This document shows, piece by piece, positions 46,290 through 58,909 of a DNA stretch of 64,000 nt. Numbering within the stretch: position 1 is the first letter of the stretch; the number at the start of each line of letters is the position of its first letter. The notes beneath the pieces were generated by a model. The model was not told where the DNA came from. It was given only the letters and a program-made list of their open reading frames with translations, and did no database searches. Source of the stretch: Cricetomys ansorgei (Eukaryota > Chordata > Mammalia > Rodentia > Nesomyidae); the NCBI GenBank assembly GCA_026225945.1, contig JAMJFZ010000239.1, positions 29,672,001 through 29,736,000 on the forward strand, in the 5' to 3' direction. Position numbers and translations under genes: made by a program.

Positions 46290-47738
46290 TCTATCATTAG
46301 TTTCCAGAAGCACATCCCATAGCTTTGCTGAATTTGCTTACAGAGAGTTTCTTTCTTTGTTTTATCCCTGTGCAATATCTTTGAGAAGTCTCATCCTCCC
46401 TCAAAACGATTCCCTTAAAACAACTTACGGCTTTTAAGATTCTGAAATTCCCTTAGATATCTTACTTGTTCCTTTGATGTCTTCTCCCAATAAGATGTAA
46501 ATTCTATGAGAATCATAGTTCACATATGTAGTTTCTGCCACCGTATGTCTCTCCAATCTAGGACATTCTGCGTCAGAAAATTTAATGTACATTTTTGTAT
46601 GTGAAATAAGATCATTAATTAATTTAAATCTCTCAGTCACAAAGTTAGACATTTTAACAATCATATTTCCTTCACATCACATGTGAATTCTGCCCTTCAC
46701 TCCTCTAGCTATTTACTGATGCTTCAGACTTGTGCTATTTATCATTGTAATAAAATAATTGTAGGAGGAAAAGAAAGAGAGCAAGGGGGGAATAAAGTCC
46801 TTGTCAAACTGAGGCTTAAATTTCTAGAGAAAAGTCCTATTAACAAAATAAACACTGTCAATCAAAAGCACAGTCTAATTTCTCAGGTTCTATCAAAACA
46901 TAAGTATACAAGGGAGAATATATAAATAGTACAATTTACTGAGCAGGGTCCAGAAAAGCTTCTCTGTGGTATAACCACCGAGTTTCTATCTGAAGAATGA
47001 GAAGGCATGAACTCCACATGTAAGATGTATTCTGTGATTCGTGTGAAGTACTTATAAAGAGCTGAAAATATCATATGGGAAAATGTGGGAAAATGTCTGT
47101 ATTGACGAAGATGTCTAGAGAACTTAGTGTCCGGAGAACAGGGTGTAGCTTCAGGTCTTTCCAATGTGAGGCCATGATGAGTATCTTGTTTTTGTTGTTT
47201 GTTATTGTTTTGTTTTCCTACGACCACAGATGAATCTTTGAGATGTGTTAAGCAAAGGCAGTTAGTAATATGATCATACTTGCCATTATGATGTAACATA
47301 TGTAACACATGTAACTCATGAATAGTTGGCAGACATCAGGAAGGTTCATGCAGATCAGCTGGGAACAATAGTGGTCTAGAATCACAGAAAAGATTTCATC
47401 CTCTGCTAGGGAGATGGGGTGTGGAGGTAAAGAACTGGATGTATTGAAATGAATCCTACACAAAGCATCCTAGAGGGTTTGATGATGAAGGTGGCTGTCA
47501 GAGAAACAAAAATATCAGGAGCTACTCAGACTTCACAGCAGGAAAGACATTGGCAATCTCAGAGATGTACAAATAGATCAGCTTTGTGTCAGGGAATGCT
47601 TTCAGGAAGACCATGTGTTCAATTTTTAACTGTTGTTTAGGAGATTTTTTTCAGAACTCTAAGAGGAAATAATTGCACATGTGTGCCTAGGATCCAGTGG
47701 AAATGTCTGGGTTTAAAATGTCCATTAAACCCTGGGTG
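46290..47738. other. Unique AT-rich sequence
   Basis: No repeat recognised. A 141-codon minus-strand frame at 46883-47308 has no domain I recognise and crosses a TTTTGTTGTTTG low-complexity stretch. Not called as a gene. Confidence 0.35.
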
Positions 47739-47740
47739 TG

Positions 47741-47887
47741 GGGACTGGAGACATGGCTGAGAGGCTGGAGACACTTGCCACCAAGCTTAAAGGCCTGCGT
47801 TTGATCCCTGGGACTCTAATAGTACAAGGATGGAACTGACTCCAATAAATTGTCCTCTGACCTCCATATACATCCTGTCACACACAC

Positions 47888-47893
<6 letters not shown>
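47741..47893 (+). mobile_element. tRNA-derived SINE (RSINE1/B4 class)
   Basis: 'GGGACTGGAGACATGGCTGA' GAGGCTGGAGACACTTGCC ACCAAGCTTAAAGGCCTGCG TTTGATCCCTGGGACTC, then 'AAATTGTCCTCTGACCTCC' and a CA-rich end. Confidence 0.8.

Positions 47894-47953
<60 letters not shown>
47894..47953. repeat. (GA)n microsatellite at a SINE tail
   Basis: About 30 uninterrupted GA/AG units beginning where the SINE's CA tail ends. Confidence 0.97.
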
Positions 47954-47955
<2 letters not shown>

Positions 47956-48297
47956 TGAACAAATAATGTACTAATTTAAACCTTGGATGTGGATATTATA
48001 TTGTGGTGAGGAAACAGTGAAGAGGGCCAACTTATGCATTCATTTATTCTTGCCATCTAATAGGAGGCTGCTGCTTGTTTCTTTACTGCTCCTATCCAGC
48101 TTTTGGTGGTTGTACAAGCCTACAACATTCTCCTTTTGATTTTATTGTAACCTTGATGTCATCTACTAGTTGGTATGTAGTAAAACATTCGTTATTGAAA
48201 GGCTAAGTGAATACAAGACCTTGGGATATAGTTTATCTCTTCAACTTGTTGGTTTTCTCAATTGTAACAATCTCCACATACATTACCAGGTTTTCCT

Positions 48298-48378
48298 AAG
48301 GATTACAGCAAAGCAATGAATGAATGAACTTACAAAGTGTCTGGAACACAGTGGGGCTCAGTAGCTGTGTGTCCCTTT
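48298..48378 (+). mobile_element. MIR 3' fragment
   Basis: 'AATGAATGAATGAACTTACA' AAGTGTCTGGAACACAGTGG GGCTCAGTAGCTG resembles the MIR end 'AAAGTGCCTGGCACATAGTAGGTGCTCAATA'. Confidence 0.65.
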
Positions 48379-48379
48379 C

Positions 48380-49512
48380 ATTCCTCACAAGCATTATCCT
48401 TTCTATTACTATTAATCAAGTGGTAAGGAATAAAGATCACATGATTACTGAGTGAAATAAGCTAATATCAAATAGCTCATAGACCTTCACAGTTTTCCCT
48501 TATGTAAAAATGAATTCTTGCTGTGTAGCAAAAGATTGACCATCAGGGTTGGGATGTTGCAGCCCCACATTTCAAAGAAAGATTTTTCCCTTGACCTGTT
48601 ACTGGGAAGAATCCATTGAGTCTGCAGTATAACCTACCTTACAAAAGTGGCTTGTTTACCAAAGGCCTCAAGATATATCAGATCGCCTGTGTCAACAATG
48701 TGATCTACGCTGGAGAAGATGTGTCATGCAAAATCTGACTGACCTCTGAGTAAGTTTAAGAAAAAAAGATCAACCAATAATAAGCCTGGCAGAGCCCAAG
48801 AATGGGAAGAGCTTCTTTGCCTGGATACACTCTATTCTACACTCTGTGTGGTTGCACACTCCGTCGTTAAGATAATGAAGTACAGTTCCTAGGATTACAC
48901 AAGGAGAAGGTGAACAGCATATGTGACCAGCACTCCCGAACCTTTCCCTTTGCTCCCTTCACTGACTTTGACTTTTGTAATTCAGTACAGGTTTTCTGGA
49001 AGGTGTGGCTCCTTCCAGTGAAGCACTGAACCTCATGGTAGTCCTGGGAGTGTCTACCACATCAAGTCCTTCATGGACTGTCACTGCTTCCTGACCTTAA
49101 GATGACCATAGCAAGAGCACAGCAATGCAATTCCATGTTTTCGGTTAATTGGTAACTTATTTATCATGTCTTCGTTGTAATCTAATCAGTTAGGAGGCAT
49201 TAAAAAAGGAATATACAACTTATATACATTTTCCCACTATCAAATTTGATGACATCATGAATTTTAAATGTTCAGTGTTGCCATTCTCTTGACTTGAAAA
49301 TACAGGAGTGTTACCATGCCTCGTGAAGAATGATGAGGTAAGATGTTTATAGTCCAAATTGGAACCCTCTGATACTTACACATCTAAGGAATTGGAACTA
49401 CTCTGAAATTTTGTTTATGTGTTCCTGTCGTCCTCATCCTCATTATCTACTCACTGGATATTGGTGATGATGAGAGTGAATCCCTTCCTGTATACCAAGT
49501 GATCTAAAACAT
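48380..49512. other. Unique sequence
   Basis: Nothing recognised. 48540-49130 is less AT-rich than average and repeat-free as far as I can tell. Confidence 0.35.
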
Positions 49513-49515
49513 GCG

Positions 49516-49600
49516 GGCTGAGGATGTAGCTCAGTGGTAGGAAGCTTATATAGCATCTACAAAGCCCTGGATTAGGTTGTCTTTTCCATCAAAAAAATTA
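49516..49600 (+). mobile_element. ID-type SINE (tRNA-Ala/BC1-derived)
   Basis: 'GGCTGAGGATGTAGCTCAG' TGGTAGGAAGCTT keeps the ID head with its pol III A box. AAGCCCTGGATTAGG holds a decayed B box, and an A7 tail follows. Too diverged to be a functional tRNA or BC1 gene. Confidence 0.85.
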
Positions 49601-49639
49601 AATTGCAAAATATCTATTTACATTATCTCACTCTAAATC

Positions 49640-49792
49640 TTATAAAATAGTAAGATACTTTGTTTTCCTCTTAGAGAAGATGTTCGAGTTTCTATTATAA
49701 AACATAGCAGTCAAGTTCACCAGTTAATAAGTGGTAGAGTTAGATTTTGAGCATAAGGTAGGACTTCTGAACTAAAGCTCCATTTTAACCAT
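49640..49792 (-). mobile_element. MIR SINE, antisense
   Basis: 'CACCAGTTAATAAGTGGTAG' AGTTAGATTTTGAGC, GACTTCTGAACTAAAGCTCC and TTTTAACCATTCTGAGATCC match antisense MIR ('AGCTAGTAAGTGGTAGAGC'). Confidence 0.7.
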
Positions 49793-49794
49793 TC

Positions 49795-51340
49795 TGAGAT
49801 CCTATAACCAATTCCAGTAAATCACAGTGAGTCTGAACATAGAAAAGAGTGAAAAGACTTTAATACTTAGAAAACACTTCAACTACCCCCTTCCTGTCTG
49901 CCACAAAGTTATATCTGTACTTACACAGGGGCAGCTTCACAAACCTCTTAACTGCATGATGAAGGAGAGCTGAGATCCAAGTGGTTTCCTCAGAATCCCC
50001 CTCCATGGTCTCCAAAAATGAAAATTCATCCAGTATCCAGTGGTCCTTTCTTCATGATTCCTTCTAGCATTCATTGCTACACACTTTGCTCATTTTTTTT
50101 TCATTTTCTCTTCCTAACTAGAGAAGGCTCCTGCTTGCTAACAGTATTCTTCCTGTCTCTTAGGGACTCCTAGGGTCTCCTGAAACTCTTAACACACCTT
50201 AAGCAGCCTACAGGCCAAGAGACCCATTTAGACTCCTTTTCTGTACATTTGTCTCTTCCATAGTGATCACTGCATATGGTTAAAAGGCTTTTAATTCAAT
50301 CTACATAACCTGACAGAGTGTAGAGACAAGAGAATGCTGAATGGACCTTTCTGCCTGGTGCTCACACCTGAAATCCACTGTCCTGGGGCCCGTGTGGTGA
50401 GCCGAGGCTATCTTGCACAGCAAATTGATTTCAGAATTCTAAAAGAGATTAAAAAAAATTAAGGATAGGGCACTTTAAAAATTAATTCACAGATGATATG
50501 TCCTACTTTACAGTTTCTAAGTTAATTAAAAATTCAATGAGATGGGGGGAGAGTAAGCTCCCCAGTACTATGTAATAAAAGTCTCATGAAAAAAAAAAGT
50601 TGAACAAATAACTATGAATTGGGGGAAAAGAGAGAAAACAGGAGAAACCATATACCCTCATGAATCCAATAATATTAGAAAAGTTCTGTATAAGTATTAG
50701 ATTTCTCACTTTCTTTGCCAAGATGACAAAAGTCACTTACATATAAAAGTCTCCTTTCTAATCTTATTATGGGCATTATTGTATTATTAGGTAGGAAAAA
50801 AGAGATATAAAATGGTCAACAGATATATGGCAGTGTTTTCTGTAATAATAAAAATACATATGAAATCAAGGCCAGGGATGTTTTTAACACTGAGAAGGAA
50901 GTAATATAAGGATAATGCATAGATCTGTGAAGATGGTGCTTAGAAATACATGCTTTAAAACTTTTTAAAGAATGTAAGTTTCAATTTTTTTCTGAAAAAT
51001 ATGTTGAAAGGACGTGTCAGGATATAAATAATATTTGTTCTGCAGACAGAAATTTTACCTTATATGAGTTAATTTTTAAAAAATCAGTTGTAATCATGGA
51101 AATGCACATTAGAATTTCCACATCCAGTGAAAATTTGAAATTATTTGGTTTTTAATGGTACAATAGCTAAATAAATAATGCTACATTCAAATTACTTAGG
51201 CTTGAAAACTTATTTCTATCAAGTGCTATGTCATAGATAAGTGAAAATAGCAGCCAAGGCTATTTTTCTAGGAAAACCTCGATTAAAAAACAATAATATA
51301 TAAAATGTACATCAAAAATAAAATTGGTTGCCTTTGGAAT
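49795..51340. other. Unique AT-rich sequence with a possible proto-B1 remnant
   Basis: 'CCTGGTGCTCACACCTGAAA' TCC and 'GGCTATCTTGCACAGCAAAT' at about 50355-50445 hint at an old 7SL-derived SINE. The rest is AT-rich and unrecognised. Confidence 0.3.
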
Positions 51341-51351
51341 AAAGTATATTC

Positions 51352-51374
51352 ATATATATATATATATATATATA
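51352..51374. repeat. (AT)n microsatellite
   Basis: About 11 AT units. Confidence 0.95.
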
Positions 51375-51519
51375 ATGCATTCATTTTAATATATTCTAAA
51401 TAGGTAAAGGGTATAGAGTCTATCAGTGAGAGGAAAGCATGGCAGAAGGAGCAAAATGTGCAGGTCACATGGAAATCACTGTGATAAAGTGGAGAGTAAA
51501 ACAAGTTTGTGCTTAGATT

Positions 51520-51732
51520 GCTTTCTTCTTTCTTTGCCTTTTTTTCTCTTTCTTTCTGTCTTTCTTTCTTTTTATTCTTTTGTTTTTATTTTTCAAGACT
51601 GGGCTTTTCTGTTGTATCTCTGTCTGTCCTGAAACTCAGTCTGTAAATCAGGCTGACCCTGAACTCAGAGATCCACCTGCCTTTGCCTCCCCAGTGCTGG
51701 AGTTAAAGGTATGTGCCACCACCACTTGGCCT
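51520..51732 (-). mobile_element. B1 SINE, antisense, well preserved, with long pyrimidine tail
   Basis: 'CAAGACTGGGCTTTTCTGTT' GTATCTCTGTCTGTCCTGAAAC, AAATCAGGCTGACCCTGAACTC, 'AGAGATCCACCTGCCTTTGC' CTCCCCAGTGCTGGAGTTAAAG GTATGTGCCACCACCACTTGG is a nearly complete antisense B1. The CTTTCTTT-type tract at 51520-51595 is its expanded A-rich tail. Confidence 0.95.
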
Positions 51733-52008
51733 TCTTCTTTATTTTCAGTCTGAGCACTCAGACCATCTACCAGTACTTCCCACATTTGAAGTAGATATCC
51801 TCATCTTAATTAACTGGACATGGTAGTCTCTTAAAGACAAGCTCACAAATTTTTCCAATAGTGATTATATATTCAAATCAATCTGAAAAACATCATAATT
51901 AACAATTATAATGCCATAACAAAAACATAATATCTTTAAAAGCAAAATGTCAACAAATATCATGAATTTTAGTATTCATGTTTTCCTTGAACACCCAATG
52001 CATAGCTA

Positions 52009-52493
52009 TTTATGTAAGGGCAAAGGCTGGACTTGACCAAACTTTAGTAAGGCTTGAGCATGTACAAGTAGGCCTGAACTTTGCCTGAACTTTCCCGGAA
52101 ACCCTGGCACCCGGATAAGGAAAAGTTCCAGTTATATTCACATATGAATAAGTTTCAGCTCAGCACTCCCTAGCTATAAAACAATGAGCCTGGAATATTC
52201 CAATCTATGTCATTGCACCCAACCAATCAGCTTAAAGGTTATGTGGTATCATTGTATCCAACCAAACAGCTTAAAGGTTATGTTGTTGCTAAGAAAAGAA
52301 TACATAAGCAAGTTTGAAAATCCCCTCTAGGTGGCCTCCTGCCTCCTGTGTGAGGACTCTGTGGAGGTCCACTCCGACGTGTAGGAAGGACGCGTCGGTA
52401 CAATAAACCTCATGTTCTTGCAACGATTCGTGCCTCAGTGTCTCTCTTGGGGTCTCACCTGATAAAGAAGACCCATCTTGGGTTTCTCATTTA
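52009..52493 (+). mobile_element. Solo LTR of an endogenous retrovirus with 4-bp target duplication
   Basis: The LTR runs from TG at 52013 to CA at 52489 (477 bp). It is flanked by identical TTTA at 52009-52012 and 52490-52493. A 4-bp duplication is usual for gammaretrovirus-like (ERV1) elements. U3 holds a 39-bp direct repeat with CCAAT-type boxes. AATAAA is at 52402-52407, followed by a short U5 with TCTCTTGGGGTCTCACCTG. No internal retroviral sequence remains, as expected after LTR-LTR recombination. An intact target duplication and several CpGs point to a fairly recent insertion. Confidence 0.88.
52210..52287 (+). promoter_or_regulatory. 39-bp U3 direct repeat with CCAAT-type boxes
   Basis: Two adjacent units start with TCATTG at 52210 and 52249. 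Each carries AACCAATCAG or AACCAAACAG followed by CTTAAAGGTTATG. Duplicated U3 enhancers with CCAAT boxes are common in gammaretroviral LTRs. Confidence 0.85.
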
Positions 52494-52499
52494 CTATAT

Positions 52500-53400
52500 A
52501 TACATTATGCAACATAAATATACACACATAATTTATAATAGAATCATAAATGTGTATCTATAGAGGTAATATCACATATTGCTTTTATACACCAATTGTC
52601 TTTCAGTTTCTTAAATATATAACTATATTAATAGCCGATAATTTTCTAGCAATTCAAGATTATAAGAACCAGGAAGATTAACAGTATTAAAATTTTGCAA
52701 AATAAAACAACTATATATCTTTTCGATTAGGTTTCTATATACTTCACTATTTCTATATACTCTTAGCCATTTCATTGTTACTGTTGAGAATTAGTAAATA
52801 TTGCAAAAGAATATAAATCTAATTGTTTTCACCATCTATATATAAAATTGTCATGGTTTTGAAATCTTTCCCCAAGATGATATATCATTTTGAAGTCAAT
52901 ACACAAAAGAAATCTATGTTTAGAAATGTTGAGGATGGATAATATAAAAAAATACATATTTTATATATTCAAATATATGTACACATTTTATAACACCTGC
53001 AGGGATTTTTCCATTACAATTTGATCAAAGATTACTCAATAGAGCAACACCACTCCCTGGAGAATTCTGATGTTGCCTTTGAAATAGAGTGTTTTCAGCT
53101 GTGACAAAAGGTAGAAATAGGCAAATTGGAGACAAGAAACTCCCTCTGAATGCAAAGCTAAAAGAAACTGGAGTTATGGATAAAACGAAAGGCAGCAAGT
53201 CTCCCAAACTGTCTTAATTTCCTCAATTTAATTGCACCATGTTTCCCAGAACTTTATTCAACCTAGAAAAGAGGACTTTACCTTTTTCACTTCTAAAAAA
53301 CTTATCTGACTATAAACACTGTATTCAGTTACCTGATCTTTCAACTTTTTCATCACACATAGCTTCCTGCGTTAGAAAATATTGCAGGAACAGGGATCCA
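52500..53400. other. Unique AT-rich sequence
   Basis: Nothing recognised. Confidence 0.35.
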
Positions 53401-53404
53401 GCTG

Positions 53405-53625
53405 TAGCCATTGAATCAGTTCCCTCTCCATTACAGCAGCAAAATACCTTAGGAAACAATCAACCTCAGGGAGCAAGACTTTATTTTGGCTCTTGGTTTC
53501 AGAGGCTCCAGTCTGTGGTCAGTTAGCCTCACCTTTGTCCCTGGGGAGGGAAAGCAGGCTTTGGGTGGGGAAAACAGTTTGCTTTGTGGCAGCCAGGAAT
53601 CAGTGATAAAAGAAGCAGAGGGGCT
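53405..53625 (-). mobile_element. MaLR-like LTR remnant, antisense
   Basis: 'CCATTACAGCAGCAAAATAC' CTTAGGAAACAATCAACC, 'AAGACTTTATTTTGGCTC' TTGGTTTCAGAGGCTCCAGTC and GGCAGCCAGGAATCAG follow the same rodent repeat group as 41445-41665. Confidence 0.5.
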
Positions 53626-53629
53626 ATAT

Positions 53630-54470
53630 TTACTAAAAAGAATTATAGGTCATTATTGAGGGTCAAAAGTGATAACCAAATAAAGAGATATATTTTATCA
53701 CTGAATACAAATTAATGTTACAGAGGCACAACCTATATTTTAATTCATGTATTTAAAATTATATATTCTCCTATACCAAAATTTGCACTCTTATTTTTTT
53801 AACTTCAAGGTACTATTTATGAATTTATATAAAAGCATATACACAAATATTCTGATTATATTTTTATAGTATTAAAAGTATTTTTCAGTTTGTAGTAATA
53901 CCCACTGATTATTAAGCGACAACTCTGTAAATTGTTACAAAGGCAGGACATGTAATAACACACCAAAAAAGGGATTAATGACAGTCATTGAATGTGACCA
54001 TCATGATAAAGCTATATTAATTCTATTCAGTGGGGGAAAAGGGAGACCTAGAGCCGAGTAGTGACAAGATTCTACTTGAAGCTAAAAAAATATAATTTTG
54101 ATGTCACTGATAAAGTATCATTTTGTCTATGGTGTGGATATACTTTAATTATGGAAAAAGACAAGGGTAACCTCTCAACTACAAAATGATAGGCAAATAA
54201 GCACTAAGTATCTTCGTGGAAATAATGAAGTCATTATTATTTCAAATATGGAAATAGAGCTAGGGTATAGGCTTTCTATGATGGCAGATATAGCTCTATG
54301 CTTCTTTCCCAGGCTAAGTTTAAGTTGAGCATTTCAAGAAGCGTAGTCCAATTCCTTTGGAATTGCCCAATGGAGAAGAACTCTGCATGCATTATTGTCT
54401 CCAGACCAAGCACTTAATGCCCTTTCTCTAGGCCTGAGCCTTAAAGGGTCCTCTCTCATCTTCAACTCTG
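53630..54470. other. Unique AT-rich sequence
   Basis: Nothing recognised. Confidence 0.35.
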
Positions 54471-54474
54471 GCAC

Positions 54475-54642
54475 TAACAGCACAGTAGCATAATGAAGAG
54501 CAAAGGGCAGACCATAACAAGGTCAGCAAATGGACATCCTGGCGTCTACTGGTTGTGTGACCATCAGTTGGTCACTTTATATCACTTAGCTTCAGTTCTT
54601 TTATTTTTAAATTAATTTGTGATGGTCCCTCTGGCCTTAAAA
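54475..54642 (+). mobile_element. MIR SINE
   Basis: 'ACAGCACAGTAGCATAATGA' AGAGCAAAGG, CTGGTTGTGTGACCATCAG, TTGGTCACTTTATATCACTTAGC and 'TTCAGTTCTTTTATTTTTAA' keep MIR order from head to core. Confidence 0.8.
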
Positions 54643-54644
54643 AA

Positions 54645-56930
54645 AAATACATGTTTTAATGTAAAGTTGCCAATAAAAGCTGCAATCTTTCATTCCGTGC
54701 TGGTGTCAAGGGTAGATTCAATATTCTCCTTACCACATCTCTCATAACCTATACCACAGCTTTAATTTGTGTTTTTGACCAGATAGAACAACTCATTTTT
54801 TTTTAATTTCTAATGAATTGTGGTCCTCAGCCATTCATTCATGATTGAGTTGGCACATTTTCTTTGCTGTAGATGAGCTAGCAACCATGGGAGACCATAT
54901 ATGCCAATTCAGTAATCCTCTCCTCTGTTGATTTATAACTGTGTGGCCACAAATGGTCAGGAATCTGCATCAACTTAGTGTCACTGGGGCTATGTTTCTT
55001 GATGGAAGTTCCCTCTATTGGAATAATGAGAGTCTACCTATGAATCCCAAGGAGGGAAGATCACAAAGAATCCATTGAGTAAGGCATTATGCGTAGAAGT
55101 AAAAAGGGGTTACCACCTCCATTCCTTGGTTTCTAGCTCCAAATACTTTGGATAGGGTGGAAATCATAGTATATACTGTTTTGTAATATAAGTACATGCT
55201 GTATCTGTATCTTGTAGGAGAATCCATGCCATCTGTGTCCTATTCAGAACCCTGACTACTGGGAAGAATTAACTTCATAGTTTCTTTCAAAATTACCAAG
55301 AATAGAACTGTTGGACTGTAGATATACAGGTCTGGCTAGAAGAAACATGCTATGTGGACCCATCTATAAAACAGGTCTTCAAATGTCCCTCTTTGTTATT
55401 TGATAATAATGTTACCCAAAAACTCATAAAGGTCAGAGAAAGAAACAAAGAAGCAATGAAGTAAGGTGCTGTGGGTGCCCAAGCCTAGGGTTGGGGTAAA
55501 TTATCTATATATTGTGGATCTAATAGAACTCAGCCTCTCATATACACTTCAAGTTTAGTGCTCATACACGTATGACATCATAATTTCTGAGTGTACAAAA
55601 TACCACACTAGTGATAGAGGGCTTCGATTTTCTGTTCTGTTTGTATCCTGAGATGAGTTCAGTCTATAATGAGGCTCAGAGTACAGAAGCTGTTTCTCAA
55701 GTGGGGAAGTGTTGATAGAGAATGGCAAAACCCTACTTGAGATGTGAGTCTTCCCATCGTTTTGTGGAAGTTTATTTTTAGTTATGTTAAAAATACTGTT
55801 TGGTGAACTGTTGGGTGTGGTTCTGCCTAGGTCTTGGCGTTTTGTATTGTTCGCAGGTGTTGGATTTCTGTGGGGAAAGTTGATTGCTTATGATCTGCAC
55901 CTGAGGAGTGCTGAATCAATAAAAACATCTGAGCTCAGATGCTGGGAGTTCCACTGTCCAGTATGCCACTGGCCATTACAGTGGTTCCCTCTGTGAGGTC
56001 TGGCAGAGTTTTCACATATGAATGTTCCTCTGCGTTTCTTTGCTGAGCCCACACAGTGGGTGTACTAGAGCCCACTATGAGCTTTGTGAAACATCCCAAA
56101 GTGCAAAAGCCATTTGAAGTATCATTGATCATATGACCCCAGTCTCAAACAGCCTGAATTGTATCTTGACCTTGAGGAATACTCGCAGGCTCTGTTCTAT
56201 TCCAAATTAGACACTTTATAGATTTCACAAGAAGAAAACAGAAGTAGAGGCAGAACTGCAAGTGAAGAAGTAGTGTACGTTGCCTCCAGAACTAAAGGCA
56301 ACAAGCTCTATTCCTCTTTCTCTGATAAGGGCAGAACAAAGGACAATAACTCCCTTTTCAATAATCTAATCTGGAAAGCCATAGAAAGCTAAAAGTTACT
56401 TCACTTATCTTACAAGACACCGCAGTTTTGCCGGACTGACCATCTCACCCTATGGCACATTTGTTCTTGAAATATTTAGAATATTTATACTTTCTCTTTT
56501 CTCCATCCCTATTAGGATACTAAGAAGCTTGAGATTTCTACTGACTATATTATGAGAAAATATTAGAGCAAACGCAACTTAAAATATGATGGCGTATTAC
56601 TCTCTCATTCAAACATGAACTCCTTAGGAACATTCTTATTCACATTTGCAAAGAAAAATGCTTATAAGTAAATAGATGCATGTAAGATGTCAAAGATTAT
56701 CCTAGTTGCTCAAAAATATGGTCATAAATACCATGGTTTGCTTAAATAGCAGCTACAGTTGAAGTCACTACCTTCATAAAGCTCATGCTAATTATAGGAA
56801 TTTCTATGATTCGCTAAAGGAAAGTAAAATGAACACGTTGACAGGTAACACCATTTAAACATCATGGTTTTGTGATAATGGTACCAATCACATAACTTCC
56901 CCTGGAAAGTTATTTTTGATCTTATATTTT
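54645..56930. other. Unique sequence upstream of the candidate exon
   Basis: No repeat recognised with confidence. AATCAATAAAAAC at about 55915 is a polyA-like word in unrecognised sequence. At 55222 an AG follows CTGTATCTTGTAG and opens a 20-codon frame, too short to call an exon. Confidence 0.3.
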
Positions 56931-56934
56931 GCAG

Positions 56935-57147
56935 AACAGGAGAAAGAAATATCTAATGGAAGTGAAGACATACAGAGACATTTCAAGAAGACTACATTTT
57001 TCACCAGAGTTTCCTGGTCCCGTGAGACAGAATACCACTGTGGAATATACTACAATTATTTTTGATCCTTTACACAATCAAATAGACAGATCTACAGAGC
57101 TAATGAGCTATGGAAATGAAATCCCCAGGGATTGTGAGGTTTTGTGA
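56935..57147 (+). CDS. Candidate coding part of a terminal exon, 70 codons, unidentified gene
   Basis: A splice-acceptor-like sequence (pyrimidine-rich, ending TTTTGCAG at 56934) opens a frame of 70 codons ending in TGA at 57145-57147. There is no ATG at its start, so it would have to be joined to an upstream exon in this phase. The peptide starts with a basic cluster (NRRKKY), goes through EFPGPVRQNTTVEY and IIFDPLHNQIDRS, and ends in PRDCEVL. The basic start would suit the inner side of a membrane segment encoded by the previous exon. I do not recognise the family. The following ~1.8 kb looks like a 3'UTR. Open frames of this length also arise by chance here, and no upstream exon was found, so support is weak. 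Confidence 0.3.
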   Translation, partial: NRRKKYLMEVKTYRDISRRLHFSPEFPGPVRQNTTVEYTTIIFDPLHNQIDRSTELMSYGNEIPRDCEVL

Positions 57148-57457
57148 TGTGCGATGGATCACAACTGAAACCTTTGAGTGCTTTTTTGTTTGTTTATTCA
57201 CATGTACAATCCAATACTGCAGCTGTACAAACATGAAAGAGTGATAAGTTTGTTCTCATACTAAACAAAATAATCATTTTTTATAGATTTGTATAATTAC
57301 AATTTTATTTAACCTATGTATCTTAAGTGTTTTCTGATAAATGAGCTTTACTATAAACTACATATAAATGAATAGACTGAAAGGGTATCTTTACTTCTTT
57401 GTTTCTGTGAATTTTACATTTTGAATTTTGTTTTGTTTATGAGAAGCAGGAGGTGGC

Positions 57458-57588
57458 CTGTTTTTGAGATAGGATGTGATTTTGTTATCTGATCTAGTTG
57501 GTAATTCATCATGTAACCCAGATTGACCTCAAACTCATCCGAGATTTGTATCAGCCTAAACTGAGATTTCAGACGCATGTACAGTAAG
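57458..57588 (-). mobile_element. B1-type SINE, antisense, diverged
   Basis: 'TTTTTGAGATAGGATGTGAT' TTTGTTATCTGATCTAGTTGG, 'CATGTAACCCAGATTGACCT' CAAACTCATCCGAGATTTG, CAGACGCATGTACA. Confidence 0.7.
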
Positions 57589-58909
57589 GACACATGAGAA
57601 GATTTCTTTTTAATTAACAAAATAATTTCTATAAAGAGAATCATTTTCCTCATTTGGCAACAGCAACATTTACTCCTTCCTTGGATATTAACGATAGTCA
57701 AGTAAGAAGATCTCACAGATGTGCCTACAGACTCTACTCAACCTATGAAAGAGAGCCATCGATGGACTCATGTCTTCAATTTTCTATCAATTCAATGAAA
57801 TTCAATTCAATCAAAGAATGAATTCTTTCTGTTATTTTAAGGATGATAATTTTTCAAATGCTGCCTCAAAGAGAAGAAATGCATAAATACATACAGCAGG
57901 GTGTAGTCAGTAGTACACCAACCATGCAGTAATGAGTACTGTGTAACTGGAGTACTAGGTTAAGAACAAGTTTGCACACATTAACTGGCTTTAGCTGGAA
58001 GCTCACTTCTGAAACTTTACATGAAAATTACCTATATATATTCAGAGATAAGTACCTTGACCATTATAAAAAGAAGTATGGTTATGTGTTTGGCATGGAG
58101 GCCTTAATTCGCTTGTGTATCTAACATCCTATTTTGGTACAAAAACTCAGAATGTCACCAGCTATAATACGCTGTCTAGAAATAGAAGATAACTTTATTG
58201 ATATTGTACTTGATGTAACTTGTAATATTTCATGATAATAATATCATGCATAATGTATTCGTGCTAAACTGTGTTTAAATATACTGTATAATGTAAAGAT
58301 ATGAAAATGAGAGCTTAAATTTTGATTTTCTCATTTCCTTTCTTTTTCCCATTTAAGCCATATCTATATAATGCTTAATATTTGGGACACTATGACTGTC
58401 ACTTCTCTTGTATTGACTAACACTAATCTGACATGGACATGGAGCAATGCACAGCTTGAATTAAGCACATTTTCTCTTTTGGGTCAATGATCACAATTTA
58501 CATTTGCAGTGCCCTGAAAATGTTATGTTTAGACATATAGACGTAATGTCTGCTGGTTAGGCTGTCAGAACACCTCTTCTCAAGTCTTTCATATTATTTC
58601 AAGAAAACTAAAGACAGTACCTTTCAATGGCAAAATGGATTCAAACTTATCTAAATGCCGCAAAACTTTTTTTTTTTTTTTCAAATCAAATAACTTAAAT
58701 AAATCAGAGCCATCTGGGCTACTTTTATGTCTTTAGATTAAGAAAATTGTTTTGATAAGAGTATTTCTGTATTATTTGTATGATGCTTTTATTTGTTTGT
58801 CATGATCTATTGTATATTCTTGTATTGCTATATTTCAGAAATATTTTTCATGATCCAATTGCGACTTTCTTTTCTGTTTGTGGATGTCACTAGATACTCT
58901 GTTTTTGAA

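Noticed and set aside
46883..47308. 141-residue minus-strand open frame
   Set aside because: No domain or family motif, crosses low-complexity sequence, no promoter or splice context.
49516..49600. Possible tRNA gene
   Set aside because: A box is kept but the B box is broken and no cloverleaf forms. It is an ID SINE.
55222..55285. Short exon-like frame after CTGTATCTTGTAG
   Set aside because: Only about 20 codons to a stop, with no downstream polyA signal close by and no upstream partner exon.
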